Of a stretch of 64,000 nucleotides of DNA, positions 20,549-32,060 are shown one piece after another. Where the stretch lies: assembly GCA_029964075.1 (NCBI GenBank), contig CM057135.1:44306457-44370456 (forward strand), in the 5' to 3' direction. Each line of letters opens with the position of its first letter. Positions within the stretch are counted from its first letter, which is position 1. The DNA is from Patiria pectinifera. Lineage: Eukaryota > Echinodermata > Asteroidea > Valvatida > Asterinidae. The notes under the pieces were generated by a model. The model was not told where the DNA came from. It searched no databases and saw nothing but the letters and a program-made list of their open reading frames with translations. The translations under genes and the position numbers were made by a program.

Positions 20549-21426
20549 GGGGCCAATTCAGAATTTTCAATGTTTTAAAATTTCGATCTTTTTTCCAAAT
20601 TGTGGGTGGGTGGGTCAAGCTAAAAAATTGAAAATCGAAATACACTTTCCATGGAAAAAGATTTAAAAAGAAAAGAAAAGAAAGACATGCCTTTTGACAT
20701 GCCTGAACTACGCGCAAGCGTTCCGATATCGCGATGCGTGTTTCTTTTCCAACTTCGTCCCCTGTATATGTACTGTACATGTACGTCATGTACGTGTATA
20801 TAGACTTGGACTCCGGGCGTTTGTAGCGGTTAGGCCGTGCAGAGGCAGCAGGGTACCAGGTGTACTAGATCGGCTCTATAACGCACTGCGGACGTCTATT
20901 ACCAATCGCTATAAAAACTGGACTATTCAACCACTGGACTCCAAGACTACGAGGACCGCAGCCTGTGATGTGATGTCTGCCCAAACCTGATGTTTTTCTT
21001 TCGCTCGTACCCTGCCTTGCAAACAGGGCGGGGGGGGGGGAGGACGAGCGAATGTTTTTCTCAGCTATCTCACGTGACAGGCACAACCTCGTATGTCACA
21101 TGTCATCCACCCCATCCAGAAAACGACAAAACCACGGTCATCTTTGTGGCTTCCAAAACTGCAACCTGTCATTCCCAACAGCATATCAGCTGGCAAAACA
21201 CAAGAAAACTGAAGGTCACCAGTGCAAAAAAGGAAGACCGACAACTTCACGCCGTCACTGAACTAGACACACATGTACATGGGTATACATGTTCATGTTC
21301 AAGTATATGTACATGTATATGTACATGTTCAGTTTTTATTAATCAAATTTAGGGGTAGGTGGGTGGGTCAAAATAATTTGGAAAAAAAGTCGAAATTTTA
21401 AAACACTGAAAATTCTGAATGGCCCC
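20549..21426. mobile_element. PIF/Harbinger-like element (878 bp) with long inverted ends
   Basis: The inverted ends begin GGGGCCaATTCAGAATTTTC (20549) and end in its complement at 21426. About 65 bp of pairing includes the ggtgggtgggtcaa word. TTA flanks both sides (20546-20548 and 21427-21429); a TWA trinucleotide duplication with GGG-rich ends fits PIF/Harbinger. No transposase frame is present. The interior has a CG-richer part with a short finger-like ORF (21052-21261). Confidence 0.75.
21052..21261 (+). CDS. Short C2H2-finger-like ORF inside the Harbinger-like element
   Basis: This 69-residue frame contains CGFQNCNLSFPTAYQLAKHK followed by KTEGH. That gives a C-x4-C-x12-H-x5-H pattern, close to a C2H2 finger with a wider first loop, and a basic end (KKGRPTTSRRH). 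It may be a remnant of a DNA-binding protein of the element or a captured exon. It may also be chance, as the frame is short. Confidence 0.3.
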   Translation: MFFSAISRDRHNLVCHMSSTPSRKRQNHGHLCGFQNCNLSFPTAYQLAKHKKTEGHQCKKGRPTTSRRH

Positions 21427-21474
21427 TTACCTTAACGAATTTGCTTTGTAGATAAACCAAATTGAATGCAATGC

Positions 21475-21960
21475 AAAATGTTTAGCCTTGAAATGAGACT
21501 AATCATCTGCGCATATCCTTTTGAATAAATATGATTGTGTGAAGTTCCAATAACATTTGCAGTTACTAATATTAACAAAAAAACACTGTGTGCAATAGAC
21601 AATCGTAGTTATTAGCCTTGAAATAAAACCAGCTGTCAGAATGCCAACTTCATCAGTGACCCAACCCAATTGTGCGCATGTGACTGTATGCTCGATGAAC
21701 TGAGCGGTCAACTGGGCCAATTCCCCTGCATTGATAACTGCAGTTCGAATTCAACTTCATCAGCCTTGAACACAGACTAGGCATCTAATAACTTATCTCA
21801 CCATACCCTGTGACCTGACCCAATTGTATGCGACAATTACTCATAACGCGGGCAGATCATTGGCATTTGGCAAACTTGGCACTTCGCAAAAATTGTAATT
21901 CAACTTCATTAGCCTTGTAAAAACACCAGCAGTCAGATCACGGTCACCCACAACATGTAC
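21475..21960. repeat. Tandem repeat, period 130-150 bp, about four units
   Basis: The phrase attagccttgaaa/aacttcatcagccttg recurs at about 21482, 21613, 21762 and 21911. It is followed by a variant of cagtcag and tgacccaacccaattgtgcgc. The units are diverged. Confidence 0.6.
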
Positions 21961-22004
21961 AGACATACATACTTTTGACACTTAATGTACACATGGCGTA
22001 TGTT

Positions 22005-22490
22005 CAGGCACAGGAATACATGGAGAAACACTGCACCACTTGAACAAATGACCTGCGGAATTGTACACACAACATGTACATACATGTACACACGTTAAAA
22101 TGAAACATACAGAAACCTAATATCTACATGACACAGGGAAATGCGGAGAAACATTGCTTCATAAACAAAATAAATGTGGCTTGGAAAACAGTATACATGT
22201 AACTTAAAATATATATAATTTTTTTATATAATGCCAGCCAAATGCAACTTTGTATTAATGAATTACATAAGGCTTATGTCGGGGCACAGGATAACGTGGA
22301 GAAACTCTGCTTCACTTTCCACAGATTACTCGTGCAATTGTACACGCAACATGCATACGCGCACATACGTTTAAAACGTGCATCGGCCTTTACGGGGCAC
22401 AGGGAAACGCGGAGAAATACTGCAGAATTCAAAGTCTATGTGGCTTGGAATATCTGATTTAATGTCACCCGAATGCAACTTTGTTTTAGA
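22005..22490. repeat. Repeat with GGCACAGGGAAACGCGGAGAAA units
   Basis: Four related copies of ggcacagggaaacgcggaga occur near 22012, 22131, 22281 and 22396. Two larger blocks (22053-22260 and 22336-22487) share the order attgtacac...caacatg, the 20-mer, tgtggcttgga, then aatgcaactttgt. ACATGTAC palindromes are frequent. Confidence 0.6.
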
Positions 22491-22639
22491 AAATGAAAAT
22501 ATGTTAATGTGTTTTGGTCTGCACCAAGTTTGGAGTCAATCAGATCAAAAACAGTGTCAAGTTTTGTAATAAGAAAAAAGCCTTAACAAATCAAAAATTC
22601 ATGAAAAATCAGCCGATGATGTTCCTTTCGAGGGGGTTG

Positions 22640-24150
22640 TTTTTTTAACAGTTCCACCAGTTTTGGAGGCGAGGCATCATGACCAACCCATGGCAACATG
22701 TTCAAAGGCAACCGGAGCAGCGATTACAAGTAAAAAAAGTAGTTCAGTTTTTCGCAGACAGGTCGTCTCATATTTTTCGTTTATCACTGGAGATGCAGGA
22801 CAGCTGGATTCTCCAGTCAGTTCACGGCCACAAGTTTGCGGCCATCAATTTTTAAGGCCACATTTTCAGTTTGCCAATCACATGAACTCCGCACTTCAAA
22901 AAAAAGAGGTTCAGAGGTTGTTAAAGAAAGGAGTCATCACATTGGAGGATCTAGTGGACGGCCAATTCATTTCTTCTCTGTTTTTAATTCTAAAGATATT
23001 GGGAGAGCTTTGGCCGATCATAAACCTTCGGCACTGAGCAAGTTTGTGCTTTACCATCTTTCAAGATGGAAGGCATACAACTAGTGAAGGATTTGTTCAG
23101 CCCATGAGATTTCATGGGCTCAATCGACCTAAAGGATGTGTGTTTTCTTTGGCAAGGCAATCTGTTTCAGTTAGCTTGCCTCCCGTTCGTCCTCTCGAGT
23201 GCACCAGGAACATTTATAAAGGTGCTTAAACCAGTTGCTGCACATCTTCGTCAAATAGGAGTTCGTTGTGTATTTTACCTGGATGATATCCTCACTCAGA
23301 GCCTACAACAGGACAAAGTGATTGCCCTGCACAGAGAGAACTCTTACGAGTCTGAGGTGAAACTTTCTCCAGCTTCTCGAGCTGAACTGGGAACTGGGAT
23401 AAGTTTTGTCAGGTTGAGAAACTGCCCCATTTAAGGAAGGCGCAGTGCGGAGGCAGATGGTCGCTACAAGAGCAGTCCCTACACTTAAACAACCTTGAAC
23501 TACTGGCAGTGTTTTATGCTCTCAAGACCCTGGCGAGCCAGCAATGGAACATTCACATCTGCGTACAGGTTCTATTACCACGTCATCTGGAGCTTCTCAG
23601 GCTACGTCACAATGGCCAATATAACACAATGATAAAAACCTTGCAGCTAGCCGCATGGGAGCTATCAGGCGATCCTTGTCAGCAAGAGGTTTTTCGCAGC
23701 AAGTGTCCTCCGTCACCTTATTATCATGGCGCAGTGGCACCAACACGCAGTTTAATTCAGCATGCACAGTCTTTTACAGGAAGGACTGCAATATAGAACA
23801 ATTAATGTTTACAGATCAGCAATCTCATCAGCTCATGGTCCCTGTTGGTCAGGGTAACCTCTTGTCTAGATTTTTTAAAGGGAATCTTTAACACCCGTCC
23901 ACCACAACCAAAATATTGTACAACCTGGGAAGGTGGTAAGGTACATCTGTTCACTTCCGCCCAACAAAGAGTTGAACTTGAGGCTTCTGACAAAGAAAGT
24001 AGCTATGCTGATAACTCTTGTTACAGCTGGACGCTGTTCATCCCTAGTTGCTTTGGACTTCCAGTTCATGTAGAAGACAAGGACAGCCTTTGTGTTCTCC
24101 CCAGTGAAATCAGGAAAGTGCCAGTACAGCTGTTCAGAAAGTGACTTTGA
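22640..24150 (+). pseudogene. DIRS-like retrotransposon: RT, RNase H and partial tyrosine recombinase
   Basis: In order, in shifting plus frames: NHMNSALQKKEVQRLLKKGV and GQFISSLFLI (RT N-terminal motifs), then MGSIDLKDVCFL and NLFQLACLPFVLSSAPGTF (palm). These are followed by VFYLDDILTQS (catalytic YLDD), the RNase H-like LNNLELLAVFYALKTLASQ, and finally FFKGIFNTRPPQPKY, the diagnostic start of DIRS-type recombinases. The recombinase stops near 24145, before its catalytic Arg/His/Tyr positions, so the 3' end is lost. Stops, frameshifts and a deletion between YLDD and RNase H are present. No DDE integrase or protease is seen, as expected for DIRS. It lies in the long host intron in sense orientation. 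Confidence 0.85.
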
Positions 24151-26806
24151 CATTCACCCTCCTGAAGTATATCTTCAACGGACGAAATCTCTCCCCCCCC
24201 CCCCAGGGTAAACGAAAACAGACATCTCTCTGGTGACAGGGTAAACGAAAACAGACTTTGTGTTGAAATTGAAAAAAAGGTTACATGAACAAGATTACAG
24301 GTTACATGAATTTTTAAAAGTTGTAACACTGGCGTTTGTTAATCTGTCAATCTGTTCATGTCTCACGAATATCAATAAGGGTCCTATTCATTATGTTGTG
24401 CAGTATCGCCTCCTTCAGGAATTAGGCCCTATTAATTGATATTAATTGATATCACCCTTTTTGCAAGCTTCCCGTTGGTCAATACCAGAGTCACGCAGAG
24501 TCACACTAAAGAATATGCTAATTTTGCGCTTCATTATTGTTGTAAAATCGGCCAACCTGAAAACCATGCACGTGAGTTGGTTGGAAAAATATCCTTGTCG
24601 AAATTTTCCTTGGAGATATTTCAAGGTGTAACACAAGCGTCTGCAACAACAGAAAAAAAGCTAAAATTCGGAATATACTGAGCATATATATAAGTGTTCA
24701 ACTACTCGTGAAATAACAACTTGTGGGATTCCTAGAAATTGAGATAAATTCATAGCTTTTGGGACGTTTCGAAACAATTTCTTCACGACTTTAAGGTCAG
24801 TTTTACCAGTAAGCAGTATTGACGTTTCGACATCAATGACAACTCTTTTTTTTCACTGACATGAAGTTTAGAATTTTTTCTTCCGTTATAATTTAACATT
24901 TCAATCATACTGAGCATTTTTCTTTTAGAAATAGAACGTTTAAAAAGCCAATTTTGTTGGGGTGCATGAATTTTGCTAAGGCCTTCGCAATCACATGGCT
25001 GATAAGAGTGAGTTGTAGGCCTGTGAATTACTCCTACTGAGCATCCAATCATGTCGAATCATATGATATTTGTGAACTCTTCAGATCAGGGAAACTACAC
25101 AGTCTCAGCTACAAAATGTTGAAAACAATTTGCCATGACCATGAAGATCTGCAAGATAAGCGCAAGAGATCGGCTTATGAAGCAAATTGAAAGAAGTTGT
25201 AAAGCTTGCACCAAACTCAACAACTAACTTAATAAGCAAGATGCAATTTCAGTGACAAGAGTGAGGAGGGTTTTGTTTAGTTTGTCATTCGCTATTGTAA
25301 CTAAGGTAATAAGTATATTTCAGTAACAACCTGAGACAACATTAAATTATCAAACTTTTCTATATGAATGATACATAATACTCCTACCTCTTTTTGTTAT
25401 TTGTGCCACTGTAAAGGAATGAAACCTCCCCCCTTTTGTGGGGATCAATGGCTTAAATGGGTGTATGGCCGCTGTGAAGCCAATTTGCTGTTTTCAAACA
25501 ATATTGTGTCATTTTCCTAATTAATTATTCACATGCACCAATGGTAATTCTGCTTTGTGTACACTACGTATATGGGGAAATTCAGTTTTCACAGTGCGAA
25601 ACGCTGGAAAGTTTTTCGCTGCGCGGCAAACTCATGGTCCAAATTTAAAAAAAAATGTAGGTATCAGAAGATGCACAGCTCGGGTCGCGATCAGAATTTT
25701 TCTCAAGGGTATCACTGAAACAAATTGTGGAGGGTGGGGGACAGGAGTCTGATTTGAATGCCCCTTGCAAGCAATAAAGCTGTGTTTTTGAGGGGTCACA
25801 TGCTCAAAGGGGACTTTAAGGTTCTGTAGAAATAATGCCTTAGTTTGGGTTCTGTATAAATAATGCTTTTGTTTACAATAAGTACTGTTTCCTCTGTTAT
25901 GCCACTAATACAATGCTATCAGAAAATGGAATGTAAGTACTGCGGAGGCGGTTAGTCTAGATTTTCGTCTTAAAAAAATGCTGTTTATTCAGAAGCAGTA
26001 ATTTACAGGCCTTACAACACACTCTTACCATTTGAAAAATATGCCATTTTCATAAAAGTATTATTTTATGTTTATTCTTACTTCAAAATGAAGCAAAAAC
26101 CTCAAATTTATTTTCCTGTTTTTTTTGGTTTTTTTTAGGAAAAATGACCATTTTTTTTTTAATGCAGTACTGCCTATAAAAGGATGCAAAGCTCCAAACT
26201 TTTCTAACCAGATATTGATAGACCAATGCTGGCTCTAATCAAATCCAGAAGGAAAATATTCCGAGACCCCTGGCAAGTTGACTTTTTGAGGGACAAAAAG
26301 AGGGTATAAATTACAATTTTGCAAGTTCTAAAAACATGCTTTTAACACATGTTTTAAAAATAGCATAAGGATGACATTTAAAACATTAATTTTGTTTGTC
26401 AAGTAAGGGCACTGATGATACTTTGTAATGACATAATTGATTTTTTTATGTTATTTTGCATTTTGCCTGGGATATTTTTTTTAATGTTAAAAAAAAAGAG
26501 GTTTTGAGGCCCCCAAAACTGGCTTAAAAATGCCCGAAACACAAAATGGCCTGTTTACCATGGTAACAGGCCATAAAAAAAATTCAGTTGTATTTTCGTT
26601 ACTTGCTCACGAAGTCCTGTGGTATCAAAAAATATTTAAAAACTGCAGAAAACACCAAATTAATCACCAACAATAGTACAGGGTGAGCCTGTCCTCCTTA
26701 CAGCTTCATATACATGTAATTCCAATTATATGTCAGAGTACCTTAACATAATTTTGAAATCTTAGATTACCTACAGAGCCAATAAAGACAATTTATAATA
26801 TTCCAG
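24151..26806 (+). other. Remainder of the 8.9-kb intron, no gene recognised
   Basis: A C run lies at about 24193-24204, flanked by two copies of agggtaaacgaaaacagac (24206 and 24238). From 24300 the sequence is A/T rich with homopolymer T and A runs (26120-26165, 26470-26500). Short reading frames here overlap on both strands and show no motif. A polypyrimidine-poor acceptor (tataatattccag) ends it at 26806. Confidence 0.5.
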
Positions 26807-26999
26807 GTGATACCATGCCTCACCAGTCACTACAAACATCCAGTACTCTCTGCCTTTCTGAAGACAAGCTGAGCATAAAGAAATCTAAAAGCACCAACAA
26901 CATAGCCAGCTATGGATCTACACTGAGTCTGATCCAGGCCTCCAACGCAGCAGTCAAGGCCAAGACACCACCCCCACAGAGCAGCATGCACCATACTGA
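26807..26999 (+). CDS. Host gene, internal coding exon (second of four)
   Basis: The exon is 193 nt, opening at phase 1 after ttccag and closing after codon position 2 (GA|gtaggt). The donor choice is decided by frame: reading on would hit TAG at once, whereas GA plus C from the next exon makes Asp. It encodes DTMPHQSLQTSSTLCLSEDK, LSIKKSKSTNNIASYGSTLS, then LIQASNAAVKAKTPPPQSSM and HHT. It is rich in Ser and Thr with basic KKSKS and a proline cluster, so probably a disordered, phosphorylatable tail. No domain is recognised. Confidence 0.72.
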
Positions 27000-27384
27000 G
27001 TAGGTTATTTATATATCACTTATCTGAAGCTACTTACATTGTAGTCTGGGGAGTTTTCCTCTATATTTTTTATTTTTTAAGGGTGGGGGGAGTAGGGCAA
27101 AACCGTTGATCCTGAGATGCTCGATGAAATTACCTCCCTGCCCTTTGCCTTACAAACAACCAAAATCTGCATCCATTGTCCTGAGAACAGAACATGTCAT
27201 TAACAAATATCCAATAGGTTTTCTTTCTTTAAACGATACAAGACCAGAAGCGGGCTAATGCTGGCTTGATTGCAACAAAACTGTTCTATGTAGATAGTAC
27301 AGAGTCGGAATTGGTTCAGTGATGGCCTTAGTACGGCAAACGGTAACGGTAACACCATTCAGAGCCTGGTGTCACTGTTTTTCC
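27000..27384 (+). other. Intron start with a decayed inverted copy of the 60-bp repeat
   Basis: About 27240-27370 contains agaccagaagcgggctaatg and ggcaaacggtaacggtaaca, which are reverse complements of words in the 3241-3620 tandem repeat. The rest is unremarkable. Confidence 0.5.
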
Positions 27385-27870
27385 GATTGATAAATACCTT
27401 TTTAACGAAATAAACAGTAAAAATGCTCCAATTTTGTGACTTTCTTTCGGCGATATTTCCAGACTTTTTTCGTGCTCATGTTCATGGGCCATATTTTAAC
27501 TTATGCGTGGTACCCTGTCTCTTCAATAAACGTTGTTATATACACCACAGCCGGGCCCAGGCTGCGCTGGACGTCTTCTTTGCGTACGCGTACGACGTCC
27601 AGGGTTTGGACTTCTGCTGCCGTAGCGAACAAATTAAAATAATGTTTTCATATTTTTACCTGATGGAGGAAGCTGAAATTTCGTTTACACATTCCTTGTG
27701 TCCAGAATTACAACGATGCTTGGTTTAGGAAAGGTAAATATGTCGATGGATGTACGCTTTCGTCATAGACATCCTCAGTATACTGCTGTACGATGTCGTT
27801 TTAAAAGTTCCTTACGCGCGTGCACCCATAGCAACTGTGTTGCGTACGCGCGCGTCAGTCTCATTGTATT
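27385..27870 (+). repeat. Dispersed 0.5-kb repeat, inverted partner of 61215-61745
   Basis: Long stretches match 61215-61745 in reverse complement: tgctgtacgatgtcgtttt, cacccatagcaactgtgttg, tacctgatggaggaagctga and gctgcgctggacgtcttctt. It is CG-richer than its surroundings. Reading frames over it are not shared between the copies, so I treat it as non-coding. Confidence 0.8.
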
Positions 27871-27887
27871 TTTCATACATCACTGTA

Positions 27888-28081
27888 AAAACGTTGGGCA
27901 AAATGAGTTGATATGTATCTAGACCAGTGTTGGTCAACAGGGTCTGGTTAAACTCTTGGGCAAATTTTCCTAATAGTTGGAAAATTGTCACCCAAATCAA
28001 CCAACATTGAGGTATTTTCAAACCAATGTTGGGTAAAATTACAGTGCCCAGCAGTGTTTTACCCAACATTTTTTTACAGTG
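27888..28081. mobile_element. MITE with CACTGTAAAAACGTTGGG ends
   Basis: Ends cactgtaaaaacgttgggca (27888) and acccaacatttttttacagtg (to 28081) are inverted. Several internal ccaac/gttgg words repeat the TIR core. A further end of the same kind, acccaacgtttttacagtg, lies at about 29005-29023, probably a second, partly lost member. No clear target duplication was found. Confidence 0.55.
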
Positions 28082-28410
28082 ATATAGTTGTCAAGAAACA
28101 CATTTTAATTCGCATTCATAAATACTTAGGTGTACTACCAGTGAATCAGTATTTCATGGTCCGAAATTCACACTACAACAGCCCAGCTGCGTTTTGCGCG
28201 ACATAGCGCAGTAGGCGCGACGCACACGCCAATGTCCTTATAAGGTAACGAGTTGAGGAGGGGCATTCCATATTAAAGTCAGAGGGGTGTTTCGTAAAAG
28301 ATGAAGTAAAATTGTTTTTTACTTGATTTGATTTGTGAACCGAAAAGATTTGTTTTTTTGACCGAAAAGGTATTTTTGAATGGGAATAAATATGTGTTCG
28401 GTCGGTATTA

Positions 28411-28495
28411 AACACTGTTTAAGACCGGTGGGAGTCTGGATGGGCGAGGGTAATTATCACCCATCCAGACTCCCACCGGTCTTAAACAGAGTGTT
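28411..28495. repeat. Hairpin: 34/36-bp arms
   Basis: The left arm 28411-28444 (aacactgtttaagaccggtg...) and right arm 28460-28495 pair except for a 2-base bulge, with a 15-nt loop. The context aaaggtatttttgaatgggaataa just before it matches the context of the hairpin at 61741-61881, whose stem sequence is different. Confidence 0.85.
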
Positions 28496-28499
28496 ATTT

Positions 28500-29147
28500 T
28501 ACCTCCATAGTGACCGTTTTAGCCAATTTTTGGCTAACTTTGACAGATGTTTTGTTAAAAAACGAGTCTGACAGAAAATTTGACAGAATTGATTTTCTTG
28601 GCAGATTTTTGGCAGCATTCTGCAAAAATGGTTATTTGATAGAATTTTTTTTCGATGCCCACGTTGCGATGATCTTGTCAAATTTTCAACAATTTGTGTC
28701 TAATGCCTTTCACCAAATTAGGTGTTGGGTAAATTATGGAAAATGATTACCATTATGATTACCAAATTTTAGACAATTTAGCTTTACCCAACGTTTCAGT
28801 GCCCAATGTTACCCGATTTAGAGGACAACAATTAATACCCAACTTAGCTTGGGCAAAGGACGTTCATATGTTCTAAAATTGTTGTCTTAATGCCTTTCAC
28901 CAAACGAGAGCACCCGGAGTTGGTTAAATATTATGAAAAAAGACCAACATCTTCACTATAAAGGACCATCATCTGAGCAATTCAGCTTTAACCAACGTTT
29001 TAATACCCAACGTTTTTACAGTGTATTGTTATAGCTCGTGCAATTATACTGTTGCATCCCCTTCAATAATTATTCTAGCTGGACAACCACCATCAGTGTT
29101 AAAAACATATAGCAGTAACTTAATTTGTTTTTGTTCTCATATCACAG
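28500..29147 (+). other. Intron with GTTGGG/CCCAAC words
   Basis: The region from 28720 to 29025 has repeated ttgggtaa/tacccaa words related to the 27888 MITE, probably the right half of another member. It ends with a good acceptor (ttgttctcatatcacag, to 29147). Confidence 0.45.
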
Positions 29148-29350
29148 CCCTCCGAAATTCACAGAAGCACTTTCAACTCATAAGAAGCCTGACGGCAGCA
29201 GTACATCTGGTATTCATTCCACCAACAGGCCTCAGACGCTCCATGTATCCCATTCAGAAAACGCCCTAGCCAGCTTGGTAGTAGGCACAGAGAATGACAA
29301 GAGGCACAGTGAGTCAGCTAGAGGGCACGAGAGCAGAAAATCTAAGAAAG
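29148..29350 (+). CDS. Host gene, internal coding exon (third of four)
   Basis: The exon is 203 nt. It starts at codon position 3 (completing GA|C, Asp) and ends at position 1 (AAAG|gtatct). It encodes PPKFTEALSTHKKPDGSSTS, GIHSTNRPQTLHVSHSENAL, then ASLVVGTENDKRHSESARGH and ESRKSKK. Ser, His, Lys and Glu are abundant, and the end is strongly basic. Phase agreement on both sides with separately recognised splice sites is the main evidence that it is real. Confidence 0.75.
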
Positions 29351-30940
29351 GTATCTGACATTGCACTTGTAATATTTGTTCATTATGGTCGGCATACTGA
29401 TTCAGTTTGGAAATGTGTTTCCTACTTCACCTTCCTTGCATTTGACCAGCTTGCATTTATGATTCTTTCCTTGAGTTATATTTGGTTCTGAGAAGAATCA
29501 ATGAACTCAAAAGTTTTAAATTTTATATTTATTTTTATTGTAAATAAAAACACAACTCAAAAGAAAGAAACTCGGTAGAATAATAGTATCATGAACATAG
29601 GATCGACAAGAGATTGTTTGTTCAGTTATTTGGCCACCGAAATTCCGCCTGTTCCCCATCACAACAGCTGTCATTTGCTTTGGCGTTCATTAACCGTTAT
29701 TAAGGAAAACTAATGCTGCATACGTGCAAAGCCAATGTAAAGGAAATGGCGGTGTCTGTATCGGGTGGTATCAGCATTGCCATGTACAAGTAATCATAAC
29801 GAAATGCACTTTATTATTCTCCCTCCCCCCATAAAAAAAAGAAGAAAAAAAGGGAAACCCAAATTACACTTTTTGTGTTCACACACACAAAAAGTTTTAC
29901 GATTAAACTCGCAACAACAAAACAATCACGTTCGTATTTTTTGGGTCACAGTAGGCCTACATTTTGCACCATTTTGACAACCGTAAGACCGTAGAGCACA
30001 ACTGCATGTGCATTATTTAATACCCTTAGCCATTCGCTAATATTTATTCATTTATTTTTGGCTCCATATTCCCTTGGTCTCCCAGCTTTCCTTAGTGTGT
30101 CCTGGAAGATCGGTTCAGAACTGTTGCTTGGCGAACATGGCCGTTTGTAACAGCTCTCCGGACAATTATTTCTCTGGAATTGAATTGTCCATTGGAGCAT
30201 CTCGTTTGGGCATGGTTTTATACCCCCCAACTCATTGGGCAGGTTTTTAATATATGCAGCCTTCCTGTCGATGATAGCCATGGCTTACTATACAGAGCCA
30301 ATTCAGCGAAACCTTGACCCATCCTCGTCACAATCTTTGGTGCCAGGCTGTGTATGTTCCCACCCCATGGCTCCCCTCCAACGGAGAGCAAGTCATCTAT
30401 GATTAATGACATCTTTATGGGTATTCAAATTCTCTTATCCATTTTGGATGGTGGACATTTTAGGTCTGTGCCCTTAACTGGATCTTTAGGTGGTGGGGAA
30501 CTGTCAGACACCGATATTTTCTGTTGGTTCGCCACATCATCTAGCATTTCGAAAAAATATCGCCTACTGGGCTGTGTTTGCCACGAGCTTAAGGTTGCGA
30601 GACTGGCCTGACCCTTTCTGACGTCCTTTTTGCAGTGATATTCTACTCATGGACATCTGTTGAAGTCCACTATCATCAAACACAACCTGCTTACCGTATG
30701 GGCTGCAGTCCAAAGCAAAAACAAGCATGCAGCCCCTAACTTACATGTACTACCCAGACCCAGTCGAGGTGTCCCCCTAGTATCAAACAGTAACAGTAAA
30801 TGGTCTGGCCGTCAATTGTTGAAGTAATTTTGCCACATTTTTCATAATCAACGTTATGTTTTGTGTGATAGTGATTAGTTTTGGAGTGTTTTCATGGTGA
30901 TGAAAGAAACAAATTTGCACCAAACAAAGCAGATAAATCA
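29351..30940 (+). other. First part of the 7.5-kb intron, no gene recognised
   Basis: A/T-rich sequence with an AAATAAAAA run near 29540 and a short (AC)n at 29880-29890. From 30060 to 30600 there are reading frames on both strands of up to 85 codons; the minus-strand ones (30048-30412) look like decayed repeat coding sequence, but I cannot match them to a family. Confidence 0.4.
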
Positions 30941-31750
30941 TACTTGCACGTGCCAACCGTAACTTCCAGAGGACATTGGAATCGGAGCATATAAAATACC
31001 TTTTTAAGGACCTGCATAATATAACCAAACTCTTGCATTGTGCTTCTGCACACTCCTGAGACCTTTTACACAAAAAATGTGACACGTAGACATCATATAG
31101 ATAATGTAGGAAGTGGGTAAGCATTGACAACTGAGAAGAAAAGCTGAAGAAATCGAAAATCAGAAAGATGACTCTCAAAATAATTATTTCAAATGCTTAT
31201 CAGAAATGGACAGCTGAGGCAAACCCAATAGGATCTTGGTTGCAGACGAAAAGCGGTAACAAATGGCCAAGAACATTATCATCAGAAACTGATTTCAAAG
31301 CAAGTTTGACTTGAATGATGAAGCTAAAATGAAAAATTTCCACCACGGGTGATGGAGCACCAGCCCTTTACCAAGATAGAAGATTTCAATCACTAATTTG
31401 TTTGCAAACGTGTTGGCAAAGATAATCTCAGTGCCAAATTGCTGAAATATGGACTCCCGATAATTGCGCAAAAAATTGCCCGAGCTCCGAATGAAACTTT
31501 TAGCACTGGCATCTTCCCAGACGACATCAAAGAAGGTATTCTCGTTCCTCTTCCCAAGGCCAAGCCAACCAAAGGGACCGAAGACCAATCATTGATCTGA
31601 CAAATATCTGGAAAATAATGGTCATTTGTTTGTTTGACCAGGGTTTGACAAAGAGACTCGCCGACAAATTAGACGACTGCAGCCTATCGCAGCCTATCGA
31701 CACGACATAGGGCACCATCGAGCATTTTTTATTGCCTTTCCCACCAAAAC
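30940..31750 (+). pseudogene. Non-LTR reverse transcriptase fragment
   Basis: Plus-strand pieces in several frames resemble the region before and at the start of a LINE RT. A linker with EEIENQKDDSQNNYFKCLSE lies near 31147. Around 31400-31600 there is KLLKYGLPIIAQKIARAPNE, then KEGILVPLPKAKPTKG, followed by a form of the LRPIILL and QAAYRHGRST motifs near 31580-31710. The palm motif FxDxxxAF and the YxDD box are missing. Strong decay makes frame borders approximate. Confidence 0.6.
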
Positions 31751-31879
31751 GAAATTTAAAACATTCCGTATCTTCATGGCGTCCGTATTGCTTTATACAA
31801 CAGTGAATTATTAACAGTAACAGATGCCCTTTTCCATCCATGGTATTAAATGGCCGAAAAATATCACAAATAAACTCTA

Positions 31880-32060
31880 CAGGAAAATTAACGCGATCCC
31901 TATAGCGATCCCAATAAGCTATATTCCGAGGAAAAAAAATAATTCTAGGATCTCAATTTCAAAATAAAAGTTGCCGAATCATGTTTTTGATTCGGCCTGA
32001 ATTCAGTGCCGATACACGTTCTCGCTGAGCCAATTGCAGCTACGTTTTTCAGCTTGTATT
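31880..32060. repeat. Dispersed repeat, inverted partner of 60515-60650
   Basis: The words ctaggatctcaatttcaaa, gaatcatgtttttgattcgg and cctgaattcag appear as reverse complements at 60515-60650. It is non-coding. Confidence 0.65.

Noticed and set aside
30783-31178. 131-codon minus-strand frame
   Set aside because: It is antisense to the region that leads into the plus-strand LINE RT fragment and has no motif.
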